Assembly (NCBI GenBank): GCA_023424475.1
Contig: JAFADX010000057.1
Location: forward strand, 1 to 8,786
From: Pseudomonadota bacterium
Lineage (GTDB): Bacteria > Pseudomonadota > Alphaproteobacteria > Acetobacterales > Acetobacteraceae
Reading direction: 5' to 3'
Length of the DNA stretch: 8,786 nucleotides
A program made the translations under genes and the position numbers. Under the pieces are notes generated by a model. It did not search any database. It was not told the origin of the DNA and worked only from the letters and a program-made list of their open reading frames with translations. This document shows, piece by piece, positions 1 through 6,018 of this stretch (position 1 is its first letter; each line of letters opens with the position of its first letter).

Positions 1-52
1 CCCCCACCCGGCCACCCGACGACAGTATCCTGGATGGGCGGCCGGGTGGGGG
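1..52. repeat. 13-bp inverted repeat at window edge
   Basis: A perfect 13-bp inverted repeat is formed by bases 1-13 (cccccacccggcc) and 40-52 (ggccgggtggggg), with a 26-nt loop. It may extend beyond the left edge. No T-tract follows directly on the plus strand, so it is not a textbook terminator. It could end a gene lying to the left or be a dispersed extragenic palindrome. Confidence 0.5.
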
Positions 53-75
53 TGCGGGCCGGTGCCGTCTGATCG

Positions 76-123
76 AAAAAAGCTCCGGAGCAGATCCCGA
101 TCAGGTGGAATCACCCGATCGGG
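76..123 (-). terminator. Probable terminator hairpins downstream of the TlpA-like gene
   Basis: Read on the minus strand, bases 123-112 and 107-96 form a 12-bp stem (one G-U pair) closed by a 4-nt ATTC loop. Next comes the 10-nt palindrome gctccggagc (91-82), followed directly by six T (81-76). The structure lies about 66 nt past the stop codon of the minus-strand gene at 189, where a Rho-independent terminator is expected. The hairpin next to the T-tract is short, so the call is moderate. The same bases contain the perfect 16-nt palindrome tcacccgatcgggtga (111-126) and a GAATC site of the kind methylated by CcrM in alphaproteobacteria. Confidence 0.45.
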
Positions 124-188
124 TGAAGATGCTCGCAAAAACAAATACCTGGAGCTTTGGAGGCGAACGCAAGTTCACCGGAAATGCT

Positions 189-773
189 CTAGGTCCCCTG
201 GACTGCGGGAGCGCCGCCGCCCCCGGCCAACCGCCGGATGGCGGTGAGGAATTCCGGCGCGTCCCAGGCCGCATCGCCCTCCAGCCGGGCCGTTTCACGC
301 CCGCGGCGATCCACGATCACGGTTGTGGGAAGCCCCCGCGCGCCCAGCGCGCGCGCCGCCGCGCCGCGCGGGTCGAGCCAGATGCCGAGGTTCTTCACCC
401 CGGTCCTTTCGTAGAAGGCGCGCACCGCTCCTGCACCGCCACGGTCGGAGGACAGCGGCAGTACCGCGATCCGTTCCGCCGCCAGCGCCGCCGCCAGGCG
501 GTCGAGGGAGGGCATCTCGGCGACGCAGGGGGGACACCAGGTGGCCCAGAGATTGACCACGATGCCCTGGCCCGCGAAGTCCGAGAGGGATTTCGGCCGC
601 CCTTCGGCATCGGTGAAGGCGAGGTCCGGCAGCGACGCCTCGCCTTCCCGCAACCGGGAGAGGCCATGCGGGGCGGCCATGGCTGGACGGGCCGGAAGCC
701 CCGCCTGTATCAGGGTCGCGGCCGCCAGCGCCGGGGTGGCCTTGAGGACGGAACGGCGCGTCGGAACCAGCAC
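189..773 (-). CDS. TlpA-family thiol-disulfide oxidoreductase, exported
   Basis: A 194-residue thioredoxin-fold protein of the TlpA/ResA type. The leader has a twin-arginine motif (TRRSVLK, residues 5-11), then a hydrophobic stretch and an Ala-rich end (PAMAAP, about 30-35), so export to the periplasm through Tat is likely. The core shows the redox motif WATWCPPC with Cys80 and Cys83, and the cis-proline loop GLPTT (Pro149). The family reduces or exchanges disulfides in the envelope, often for cytochrome c maturation; the substrate here is unknown. I chose GTG at 773 because gaggggg lies 8 nt upstream; an in-frame GTG at 782 is the alternative. It is divergent from argH with 16 nt between start codons, so each promoter probably lies inside the other gene. 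Confidence 0.9.
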   Translation of the reverse strand: MLVPTRRSVLKATPALAAATLIQAGLPARPAMAAPHGLSRLREGEASLPDLAFTDAEGRPKSLSDFAGQGIVVNLWATWCPPCVAEMPSLDRLAAALAAERIAVLPLSSDRGGAGAVRAFYERTGVKNLGIWLDPRGAAARALGARGLPTTVIVDRRGRETARLEGDAAWDAPEFLTAIRRLAGGGGAPAVQGT

Positions 774-789
774 GAAAGACACCCCCTCG

Positions 790-2178
790 GTGAGCAGCAA
801 CGCCAATCGGCAATGGGGCGGACGCTTCGCGGAAGGCCCCTCCGCCATCATGGAGGCGATCAATGCCTCGATCGGCTTCGATCGCAAGATGTGGCGCCAG
901 GACATCCGCGGCTCGCTCGCCCATGCCGCGATGCTGAAGCATGTGGGGATCATCTCGGCCGATGACGAGGAGGCGATCCGCCGCGGCCTGACCGACATCG
1001 CCGCGCGCATCGAGAAGGGCGACTTCCCCTGGGACGAGGGGCTCGAGGACATCCACATGAACGTGGAGGCGCGGCTGTCCGCCGTGATCGGCGATGCCGG
1101 CAAGCGCCTGCACACCGCGCGGTCGCGCAACGACCAGGTGGCGCTGGACGTGCGCCTGTGGGTGCGGGACGCGATCGACGGGCTGTCGGGGCAGATCGAG
1201 GACGTGATGCGCGCGCTGGTCGAGCGCGCCGAGGAACACGCCGGCACGGTGATGCCGGGCTTCACGCATCTGCAGCCGGCGCAGCCCGTCACGCTGGGGC
1301 ATCACTTCCTCGCCTATGTCGAGATGCTCTCGCGCGACCTTTCCCGCCTGCGGGACTGCCGTGCGCGGATGAACGAATGCCCGCTGGGCGCGGCGGCCCT
1401 CGCCGGCACGGGCTTCCCGATCGACCGGCACATGACGGCCAAGGCGCTCGGCTTCGACGGGCCGACGCGCAACTCGCTGGATTCCGTGGCGTCGCGCGAC
1501 TTCGCGGCCGAGTTCCTGTTCTGCTGCTCGATGTGCGCGACGCACATGTCGCGGCTGGCCGAGGAGATCGTGATCTGGACGAACCCTTATTTCGGGTTCG
1601 TGAAGCTGTCGGATTCCTTCACGACGGGTTCGTCGATCATGCCGCAGAAGCGCAACCCGGACGCGGCCGAGCTGGTGCGCGGCAAGACCGGGCGCGTGCT
1701 GGGCGCGCTGGTCGGGCTGCTGACGGTGATGAAGGGCCTCGCGCTGACCTATTTCAAGGACATGCAGGAGGACAAGGAGGGCGTCTTCGACGCCGCCGAG
1801 ACCATGACACTGGTGCTCGCCGCCGTCGCCGGCATGGTGCGGGACCTGAAGCCGGATGTCGGGCGCCTGGCCGCAGCGGCGGGGGCGGGCTTCTCCACCG
1901 CGACCGACCTCGCGGACTGGCTGGTGCGCGAATTGAAGATGCCCTTCCGCGACGCGCACCACGTGACGGGCGCGCTGGTGGCGAAGGCCGAGGGACTCGG
2001 CGTCGATCTCGCCGGCCTGACCATCGAGGAAATGCGCGAGGCCGAGCCGCGCATCCATGAAGGCGTCTATGACGTGCTGTCCGTCGCCGCATCGGTGCGC
2101 AGCAGGACGTCCTATGGCGGCACCGCGCCGGCCAATGTCGCGGCGATGGCGGCCGAGTGGAAGGCGAAGCTCGCATGA
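790..2178 (+). CDS. argH: Argininosuccinate lyase
   Basis: ArgH splits argininosuccinate into arginine and fumarate in the cytoplasm, the last step of arginine synthesis. The 462-residue product has the family's usual length. It begins with the typical QWGGRFAEGPSA and contains the HTARSRNDQ segment, the histidine segment THLQPAQPVTLGHH (His160), and the superfamily signature GSSIMPQKRNPD (residues 280-291), whose Ser282 matches the catalytic serine. The frame is open upstream to 541, but homology begins right after the GTG at 790, which I take as the start; there is no ATG option, and the Shine-Dalgarno (gaaag, about 11 nt upstream) is weak. The stop overlaps the start of the following lipoprotein gene as ATGA, suggesting translational coupling. 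Confidence 0.96.
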   Translation: MSSNANRQWGGRFAEGPSAIMEAINASIGFDRKMWRQDIRGSLAHAAMLKHVGIISADDEEAIRRGLTDIAARIEKGDFPWDEGLEDIHMNVEARLSAVIGDAGKRLHTARSRNDQVALDVRLWVRDAIDGLSGQIEDVMRALVERAEEHAGTVMPGFTHLQPAQPVTLGHHFLAYVEMLSRDLSRLRDCRARMNECPLGAAALAGTGFPIDRHMTAKALGFDGPTRNSLDSVASRDFAAEFLFCCSMCATHMSRLAEEIVIWTNPYFGFVKLSDSFTTGSSIMPQKRNPDAAELVRGKTGRVLGALVGLLTVMKGLALTYFKDMQEDKEGVFDAAETMTLVLAAVAGMVRDLKPDVGRLAAAAGAGFSTATDLADWLVRELKMPFRDAHHVTGALVAKAEGLGVDLAGLTIEEMREAEPRIHEGVYDVLSVAASVRSRTSYGGTAPANVAAMAAEWKAKLA

Positions 2179-2384
2179 GCCGGGCGGCGCTCGCCGCGCT
2201 GACGCTCGCGCTGCTGGCGGGCGCCTGCGGCAAGGTCGGGCCGGTGCGCCCGCCCGGGCCGCCGGACGCCATCACCTATCCGCGCCAGTATCCCGCGCCG
2301 GAAGGGCGGACGAATGCCGGCACCCCGCCCGCCCCGGCATCGGGCAGCGAGCCGACGGCGATGCCGACGATCATCCGGCAGTGA
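2175..2384 (+). CDS. lptM: Small LptM-like lipoprotein
   Basis: A 69-residue lipoprotein. The N-terminus is a hydrophobic leader (residues 4-17) ending in LLAGAC with the lipidated Cys18. The sequence after it, CGKVGPVRPPG, matches the CGxKGPL pattern after the cysteine of LptM (YifL), a small protein that assists assembly of the LptD/E lipopolysaccharide translocon. The lipobox is slightly irregular, with Ala at -3 instead of Leu. The C-terminal half is a Pro/Ala/Thr-rich low-complexity tail. The ATG overlaps the argH stop (ATGA); the in-frame ATG at 2157 lies inside argH and would spoil the leader. A small lipoprotein after argH is common in alphaproteobacteria, usually followed by lysA, which is not here. 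The LptM assignment rests on motif and context only. Confidence 0.75.
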   Translation: MSRAALAALTLALLAGACGKVGPVRPPGPPDAITYPRQYPAPEGRTNAGTPPAPASGSEPTAMPTIIRQ

Positions 2385-2392
2385 CGGGCCGA

Positions 2393-2445
2393 GAGGGGCG
2401 CCGCCCCTCCCGGGCTCTCCCCGCCAAAGGCCGAAAGGCCTTTGG
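2393..2445 (+). repeat. Dispersed two-hairpin repeat, single copy
   Basis: Two hairpins follow the lipoprotein stop. The first is a 6-bp G/C stem (2393-2398 with 2404-2409). The second is a perfect 9-bp stem, ccaaaggcc (2424-2432) with ggcctttgg (2437-2445), closed by GAAA, a GNRA-type tetraloop. The second hairpin recurs twice in the composite element at 6897-7102, each time beside a G/C-rich first hairpin of different sequence, so this is a repeat family. No T-tract follows, so it is not a canonical terminator, although it may stabilise or end the argH mRNA. Confidence 0.75.
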
Positions 2446-2458
2446 GAACCGGAACTCG

Positions 2459-2480
2459 GGCCGTGCGCCGCTGCACGGCC
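2459..2480. repeat. 8-bp hairpin
   Basis: ggccgtgc (2459-2466) pairs perfectly with gcacggcc (2473-2480) across a 6-nt loop, 13 nt after the preceding two-hairpin repeat. Its role is unknown. From here to 2569 I see no gene or other clear structure. Confidence 0.45.
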
Positions 2481-2569
2481 TGGTGTCCAAGCGCCTTCCC
2501 GTGCGCGGACTCCAAGCCGGCAACTGCGCCGTGCGATGATGCGGGCGGCGCTATGCGCTGACCGTATCG

Positions 2570-2681
2570 CGCGCAGGGTTGGCGTGGCGGCTGCGCGCAA
2601 AATCAAACGGCGCGCAGGGTTGGCGTGGCGGCTGCGCGCAAAATCAAATGGCGCGCAGGGTTGGCGTGGCGGCTGCGCGCA
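2570..2681. repeat. Three tandem copies of a 41-bp hairpin unit
   Basis: Three direct repeats with exact 41-bp period start at 2570, 2611 and 2652; the third stops after 30 bp. Copies 1 and 2 differ only at one C/T position in the spacer end. Each unit contains an 8-bp inverted repeat, gcgcgcag with ctgcgcgc (for example 2610-2617 with 2632-2639), around a 14-nt loop, then an AT-rich spacer aaaatcaaa. On the minus strand this reads as a hairpin followed by tttgatttt, so copies 2 and 3 resemble back-up terminators for the pcm operon. There are no unique spacers, so this is not a CRISPR array. Confidence 0.85.
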
Positions 2682-2691
2682 GAACAAGGGA

Positions 2692-2744
2692 ATACGGGCG
2701 GCGGCGACCGCCAGACATGGGTCAGGTCTCGCCGCCGCCCGTAT
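2692..2744 (-). terminator. Terminator hairpin at the pcm stop codon
   Basis: A perfect 16-bp inverted repeat is formed by atacgggcggcggcga (2692-2707) and its complement at 2729-2744, with a 21-nt loop. On the minus strand the first arm starts at the last base of the pcm TGA stop, and the second arm is followed by ttcccttgtt. Stem length, position and the moderately T-rich tail support a Rho-independent terminator for the pcm operon, though the T-tract is interrupted. Lying between convergent genes, it may also block readthrough from argH. Confidence 0.65.
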
Positions 2745-3646
2745 CAGTTCGACGCGGCCGGCGTTGCCGCCGGCTGGCGGCCCTGCGCGCCCTGCTGCCG
2801 CGGCCGGTTCATCATCGTGCCGGTCATCGGGATGAAATAGACGCCCACATCCTTGCGGCTGCGCACCCGCCCGTCCTCGTCCTTCGTGTAGATGTAGAGG
2901 AACTGGCCGCGCCGGAAGGGCTGCCCGATCGGAATCACCAGCCGCCCCCCGGGCTTGAGCTGCTGGATCAGCGCCGGCGGCACGTATTGCGCGGCGCAGG
3001 TCACGATGATGGTGTCGAAGCCGCCCTGCACCTCGGGCCAGCCGAAGAAGCCGTCGCCCACGCGCGTCTCGACATTGCCGTAGCCGAGCGGCGCGAAGAT
3101 CCTCTGCACCGCGGTGCCGAGCGGATTGATGATCTCGATCGAGTACTGCTTCGCCACGATCCGCGACAGCAGCGCCGACTGGAAGCCCGAGCCGGTGCCG
3201 ATCTCGAGCACGACATGCTCGGGCTTCGGTTCGCAGACCTGGGTCATGTAGGCCTGGCCGAGATAGTCCGACAGCGCCGAGCCGTAGCCGAGGCCCCATG
3301 GCTTCGGTTCGGATTCATAGGCGTTCACGGCACCGTTCGCGCGGCCTTCGTAGTTCCAGTGGAAGTATTCGCGCGGCAGCATCTCGAAGGCGCGCAGCAC
3401 GGCGGGGTCCGCCTGGCCGCTGAAGCGGGACTTCAGGTAGCGTTCGATCCGGGCCATCGCCGCCGGCTTGCGCGCCTGGATGGCGTCGAAGGTCCGTTCG
3501 GAGATACTGGTCTCCCGCCCCGAGGCCCGCATCGCCGCGAGATAGGCGTCGCGCGTCCAGGCGCTGCTGCCCTGCGCGCGCGCCAGCGCCGGCGCGCAGA
3601 CCGCGCCGAGCGCACCGAGCAGGAGGGGGCGGCGGGAAATCGTCAT
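2744..3646 (-). CDS. pcm: Protein-L-isoaspartate O-methyltransferase family, with export-like leader
   Basis: PCMT enzymes use S-adenosylmethionine to methylate isoaspartyl residues in damaged proteins. The 300-residue product has the family's SAM motif VVLEIGTGSGFQ (145-156), then YSIEIIN, LGYGNVETRVGDGFFGWPE (187-205), DTIIVTCAA and LKPGGRLVIPIGQP (230-243). It differs from cytoplasmic Pcm (about 210 residues) by an extra N-terminal region of about 90 residues and a Gln/Pro/Ala-rich tail. Residues 1-25 look like a signal peptide with a twin-arginine pair (SRRPLLLGALGA, end ALARAQG), so it may be exported; that is odd because SAM is cytoplasmic. The usual TISQPY substrate-loop motif reads ALSDYLGQAYM. 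The start ATG overlaps the upstream membrane-protein stop as ATGA. Methyltransferase fold: high confidence; export and substrate: uncertain. Confidence 0.88.
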   Translation of the reverse strand: MTISRRPLLLGALGAVCAPALARAQGSSAWTRDAYLAAMRASGRETSISERTFDAIQARKPAAMARIERYLKSRFSGQADPAVLRAFEMLPREYFHWNYEGRANGAVNAYESEPKPWGLGYGSALSDYLGQAYMTQVCEPKPEHVVLEIGTGSGFQSALLSRIVAKQYSIEIINPLGTAVQRIFAPLGYGNVETRVGDGFFGWPEVQGGFDTIIVTCAAQYVPPALIQQLKPGGRLVIPIGQPFRRGQFLYIYTKDEDGRVRSRKDVGVYFIPMTGTMMNRPRQQGAQGRQPAATPAASN

Positions 3647-6018
3647 GGGCGTTCCTTCGGCCAGGCCAATGCGGCACCAGCGTAACAAAGCATGGCCGCG
3701 GCCAGAAGCCAGGAGAGCCCGGCCCCGTGCCCGAGCAGGTTCGCCAGTGGCGTCGCGACCACGGAAAAGGCCCCGTTCAGCGCCCAGGCCCAGGGCAGCA
3801 GCCCGGCCCCTTCCTTCTGGAAGCGGTCCAGCCCGAGCGGGAAGGGAAAGCCCAGCGCCAGGGAGACCGGCGCCAGCGCCACCACGAGCAGCACCGCCCG
3901 CACTGCCCAGGGCCAGTCCAGCGCAGCCAGCACCGCCCCGCGCACGCCGAACAGCGCCAGCGCCGTGCAGCCGAGGGCTACCAGCACCGCCAGCCGCAAC
4001 GCCCGCCCATGCGCCGCCACCCGCCCCGCCCACATCGCGCCGATGCCGGAAAAGACCAGCATCGTCGTCAGCACCAGCGCGAAGCCCGAGGTGCGGTCGC
4101 CGAGCAGCAGGGCGGCGTGCTCGATGAAGGCGATCTCGATCAGCAGGAAGCCGAGGCCGAGCGCGGGGAAATAGATAAGCGCCCGGCCCAGCACGCCGAA
4201 GGGCACGCGCAGCGACCCCCGCGCCGCGAGCGGCAGCAGGGAGACGACCAGCGCCAGCACGATCGCCTGCGCCAGCACCGCGACGTTCACCAGCAGCCCG
4301 ATCTCCTGCTGCGGCAGGATCTCGATGCGCGCGAGCGCCGCGCCGAGGGAAGGCAGCCGCACCAGCGGCGACAGCCAGGGCCGGTCGGCCGTGACCGGGG
4401 AACGGTCGAAGGCGTCCTGCACCGGCGTGCCGGCCATCAGAAGCGCCGCTTCGCGGGCCACGGCGTCCTGCGCCGCGCCGCCCTGCTCGACGGTCGTCGC
4501 CTCGAGCGAGACGGGCGGCAGGTCGTTCCAGACCTCGCGGCCTTCCATGACCAGCCCGGGCGCGTAGGAGAGGTCGAAGGAGCGTTCCTCCGCGAAGGCC
4601 GAGAGCTGCTGCACGCGCGCTTCGTCGAAGGGCTCGCGCGCTATCAGCACCCGCAGGTTCCACGCGCTGCGGATCACCGCGACATGCGCGGCGGGATCCG
4701 CCACGCCCGCGAGGCGCAGCGCCTCGCGCGCCGTCGCCAGCACGCGCACCGCATAGACCGGCAGTTCGCGGATGTTGACCGGCAGCGAGATCATGCCGCC
4801 GGGGTCGAGCCGCCCGAGGAAGCCGGCCAGCGCCTCGGCCGTGTAGACGTTGCGGTTCTGCTCGTCGGCGCCGAGGAAATCCCCCGCCACGTCCACCAGG
4901 TCGTAATGCCCCGTTGCCGTCAGCGGATGCACCGCCGAAAGCGTCACGCGCGGATCCGCCACGAGCGCCGGGACCGGGCCGAGACCCTGTGCCAGCGCCT
5001 CCCGCAGCAGGGGTTCGGGCTCGATCACCGTGACATGCGCGGCGCCGAGCGCCAGCGCCTCCGCGGGCCGGAAGCCCCCCGCGGCGCCGAGCGCCAGCAC
5101 GCGCGGCGCCTCGAGCAGCGCATAGGGCGCGGCATCCAGCGCCGCGGGCGCGTGCCCGGCCTCCGGCGGGCCCATCGGCAGTGCGGCGATGCGCGACCCG
5201 TCGCGATACAGCCCGAAGGACCGCGGCGGCGCTGGCACGCCCATCGTCCCCGCATTGTTCGAGACGTCGACATCCAGCCGCTCGGTGAAGTTGTCGAGCA
5301 GGCGGTAGACGCCGCGCGGGGAGAGCACATCGGCCACCACCCGGCTGTCGGGCACGTTGAGCGGCGCATAGATCGGCTTGAACTCGTTCACCCGCGGCGC
5401 GGCGAGGCCGAACACCGCAGCCTCGGTTCCCGCCAGCACCACCAGCGCCGCGACGCGCCAGCGCACCCCGCCCGAGATCATCGCAGCCACCGCCAGCAGC
5501 GGCAGCAGCGCCGGCACCAGCGCAAACGGATGCAGCACGAACATCAGCGCGAGCGCCAGCACCGCCCCCGTGCCCGCGCCCAGCAGGTCGTAGCCATAGA
5601 CCCGCCCGACCTCGTTCGCATGCACGACGAAGTTCAGCGAGACAGCGAGCCCCGCGAGGAAGAAGAATGGGAACAGCGCCGCGTAATACAGCGCGATGTT
5701 CACCAGCTGCGCATCGGCCGTCGCCGGGTTCTGCAGTTCGAGCGGGTTGAACCCGTTCAGCGTCGCCGCCACCCACCCCGCGCCGCCCGCCGCCAGCATC
5801 GCCACCGGCAGTGCCGGCAGCAGCCAGCGCGCATGGCGCAGGAAGGCCCCCCGCCCCAGCACCATCACCACGCCCGAGACGGCGAAGCCCGTCATCGCGA
5901 TGGAGATGACCCAGTAGCCGTATTCCGACCAGCTCGCGACGGCGAAGAAGCGCGTCAGCGCGATCTCCACGCCAACCGCCGCGCCGGCGATGAGGAAGAG
6001 CGGAAACAACGACCGCAT
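3643..6018 (-). CDS. Polytopic membrane protein with spermidine-synthase-like domain
   Basis: A 791-residue three-part protein. Residues 4-205 hold about seven hydrophobic segments, including GYWVISIAMTGFAVSGVVM (34-52). Residues about 210-560 are soluble and resemble the Rossmann domain of spermidine synthases: RVLALGAAGGFRP (306-318), HVTVIEPEP (328-336), YDLVDVAGDF (372-381), NVYTAEALAGFLGRLDPGGM (390-409). Residues about 575-785 hold further membrane segments, including PWAWALNGAFSV (742-753), typical of these fused proteins. Key aminopropyltransferase residues look altered: the GGGDGG-type loop is GAAGGF and no DSTDP-type motif is seen, so polyamine synthesis is doubtful. The ATG at 6018 overlaps the hydrolase stop as TGATG; ATG at 6027, adding three residues, is an alternative. 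The stop overlaps pcm, implying the two act together. Confidence 0.85.
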   Translation of the reverse strand: MRSLFPLFLIAGAAVGVEIALTRFFAVASWSEYGYWVISIAMTGFAVSGVVMVLGRGAFLRHARWLLPALPVAMLAAGGAGWVAATLNGFNPLELQNPATADAQLVNIALYYAALFPFFFLAGLAVSLNFVVHANEVGRVYGYDLLGAGTGAVLALALMFVLHPFALVPALLPLLAVAAMISGGVRWRVAALVVLAGTEAAVFGLAAPRVNEFKPIYAPLNVPDSRVVADVLSPRGVYRLLDNFTERLDVDVSNNAGTMGVPAPPRSFGLYRDGSRIAALPMGPPEAGHAPAALDAAPYALLEAPRVLALGAAGGFRPAEALALGAAHVTVIEPEPLLREALAQGLGPVPALVADPRVTLSAVHPLTATGHYDLVDVAGDFLGADEQNRNVYTAEALAGFLGRLDPGGMISLPVNIRELPVYAVRVLATAREALRLAGVADPAAHVAVIRSAWNLRVLIAREPFDEARVQQLSAFAEERSFDLSYAPGLVMEGREVWNDLPPVSLEATTVEQGGAAQDAVAREAALLMAGTPVQDAFDRSPVTADRPWLSPLVRLPSLGAALARIEILPQQEIGLLVNVAVLAQAIVLALVVSLLPLAARGSLRVPFGVLGRALIYFPALGLGFLLIEIAFIEHAALLLGDRTSGFALVLTTMLVFSGIGAMWAGRVAAHGRALRLAVLVALGCTALALFGVRGAVLAALDWPWAVRAVLLVVALAPVSLALGFPFPLGLDRFQKEGAGLLPWAWALNGAFSVVATPLANLLGHGAGLSWLLAAAMLCYAGAALAWPKERP

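Noticed and set aside
541..789. An N-terminal extension of argH from the upstream in-frame ATG.
   Set aside because: The extra 83 residues are antisense to the TlpA-like coding region and have no resemblance to ArgH, whose conserved N-terminus begins just after the GTG at 790.
105..965. A 286-codon plus-strand frame covering the left gene.
   Set aside because: It is antisense to the TlpA-like gene and Arg/Gly/Pro-rich with no known motif; the minus-strand product has the WCPPC redox motif and signal peptide.
2570..2681. Possible CRISPR array in the regularly spaced repeats.
   Set aside because: The 41-bp units are contiguous and the short AT-rich ends are the same in each copy, so there are no unique spacers; no cas gene is present.
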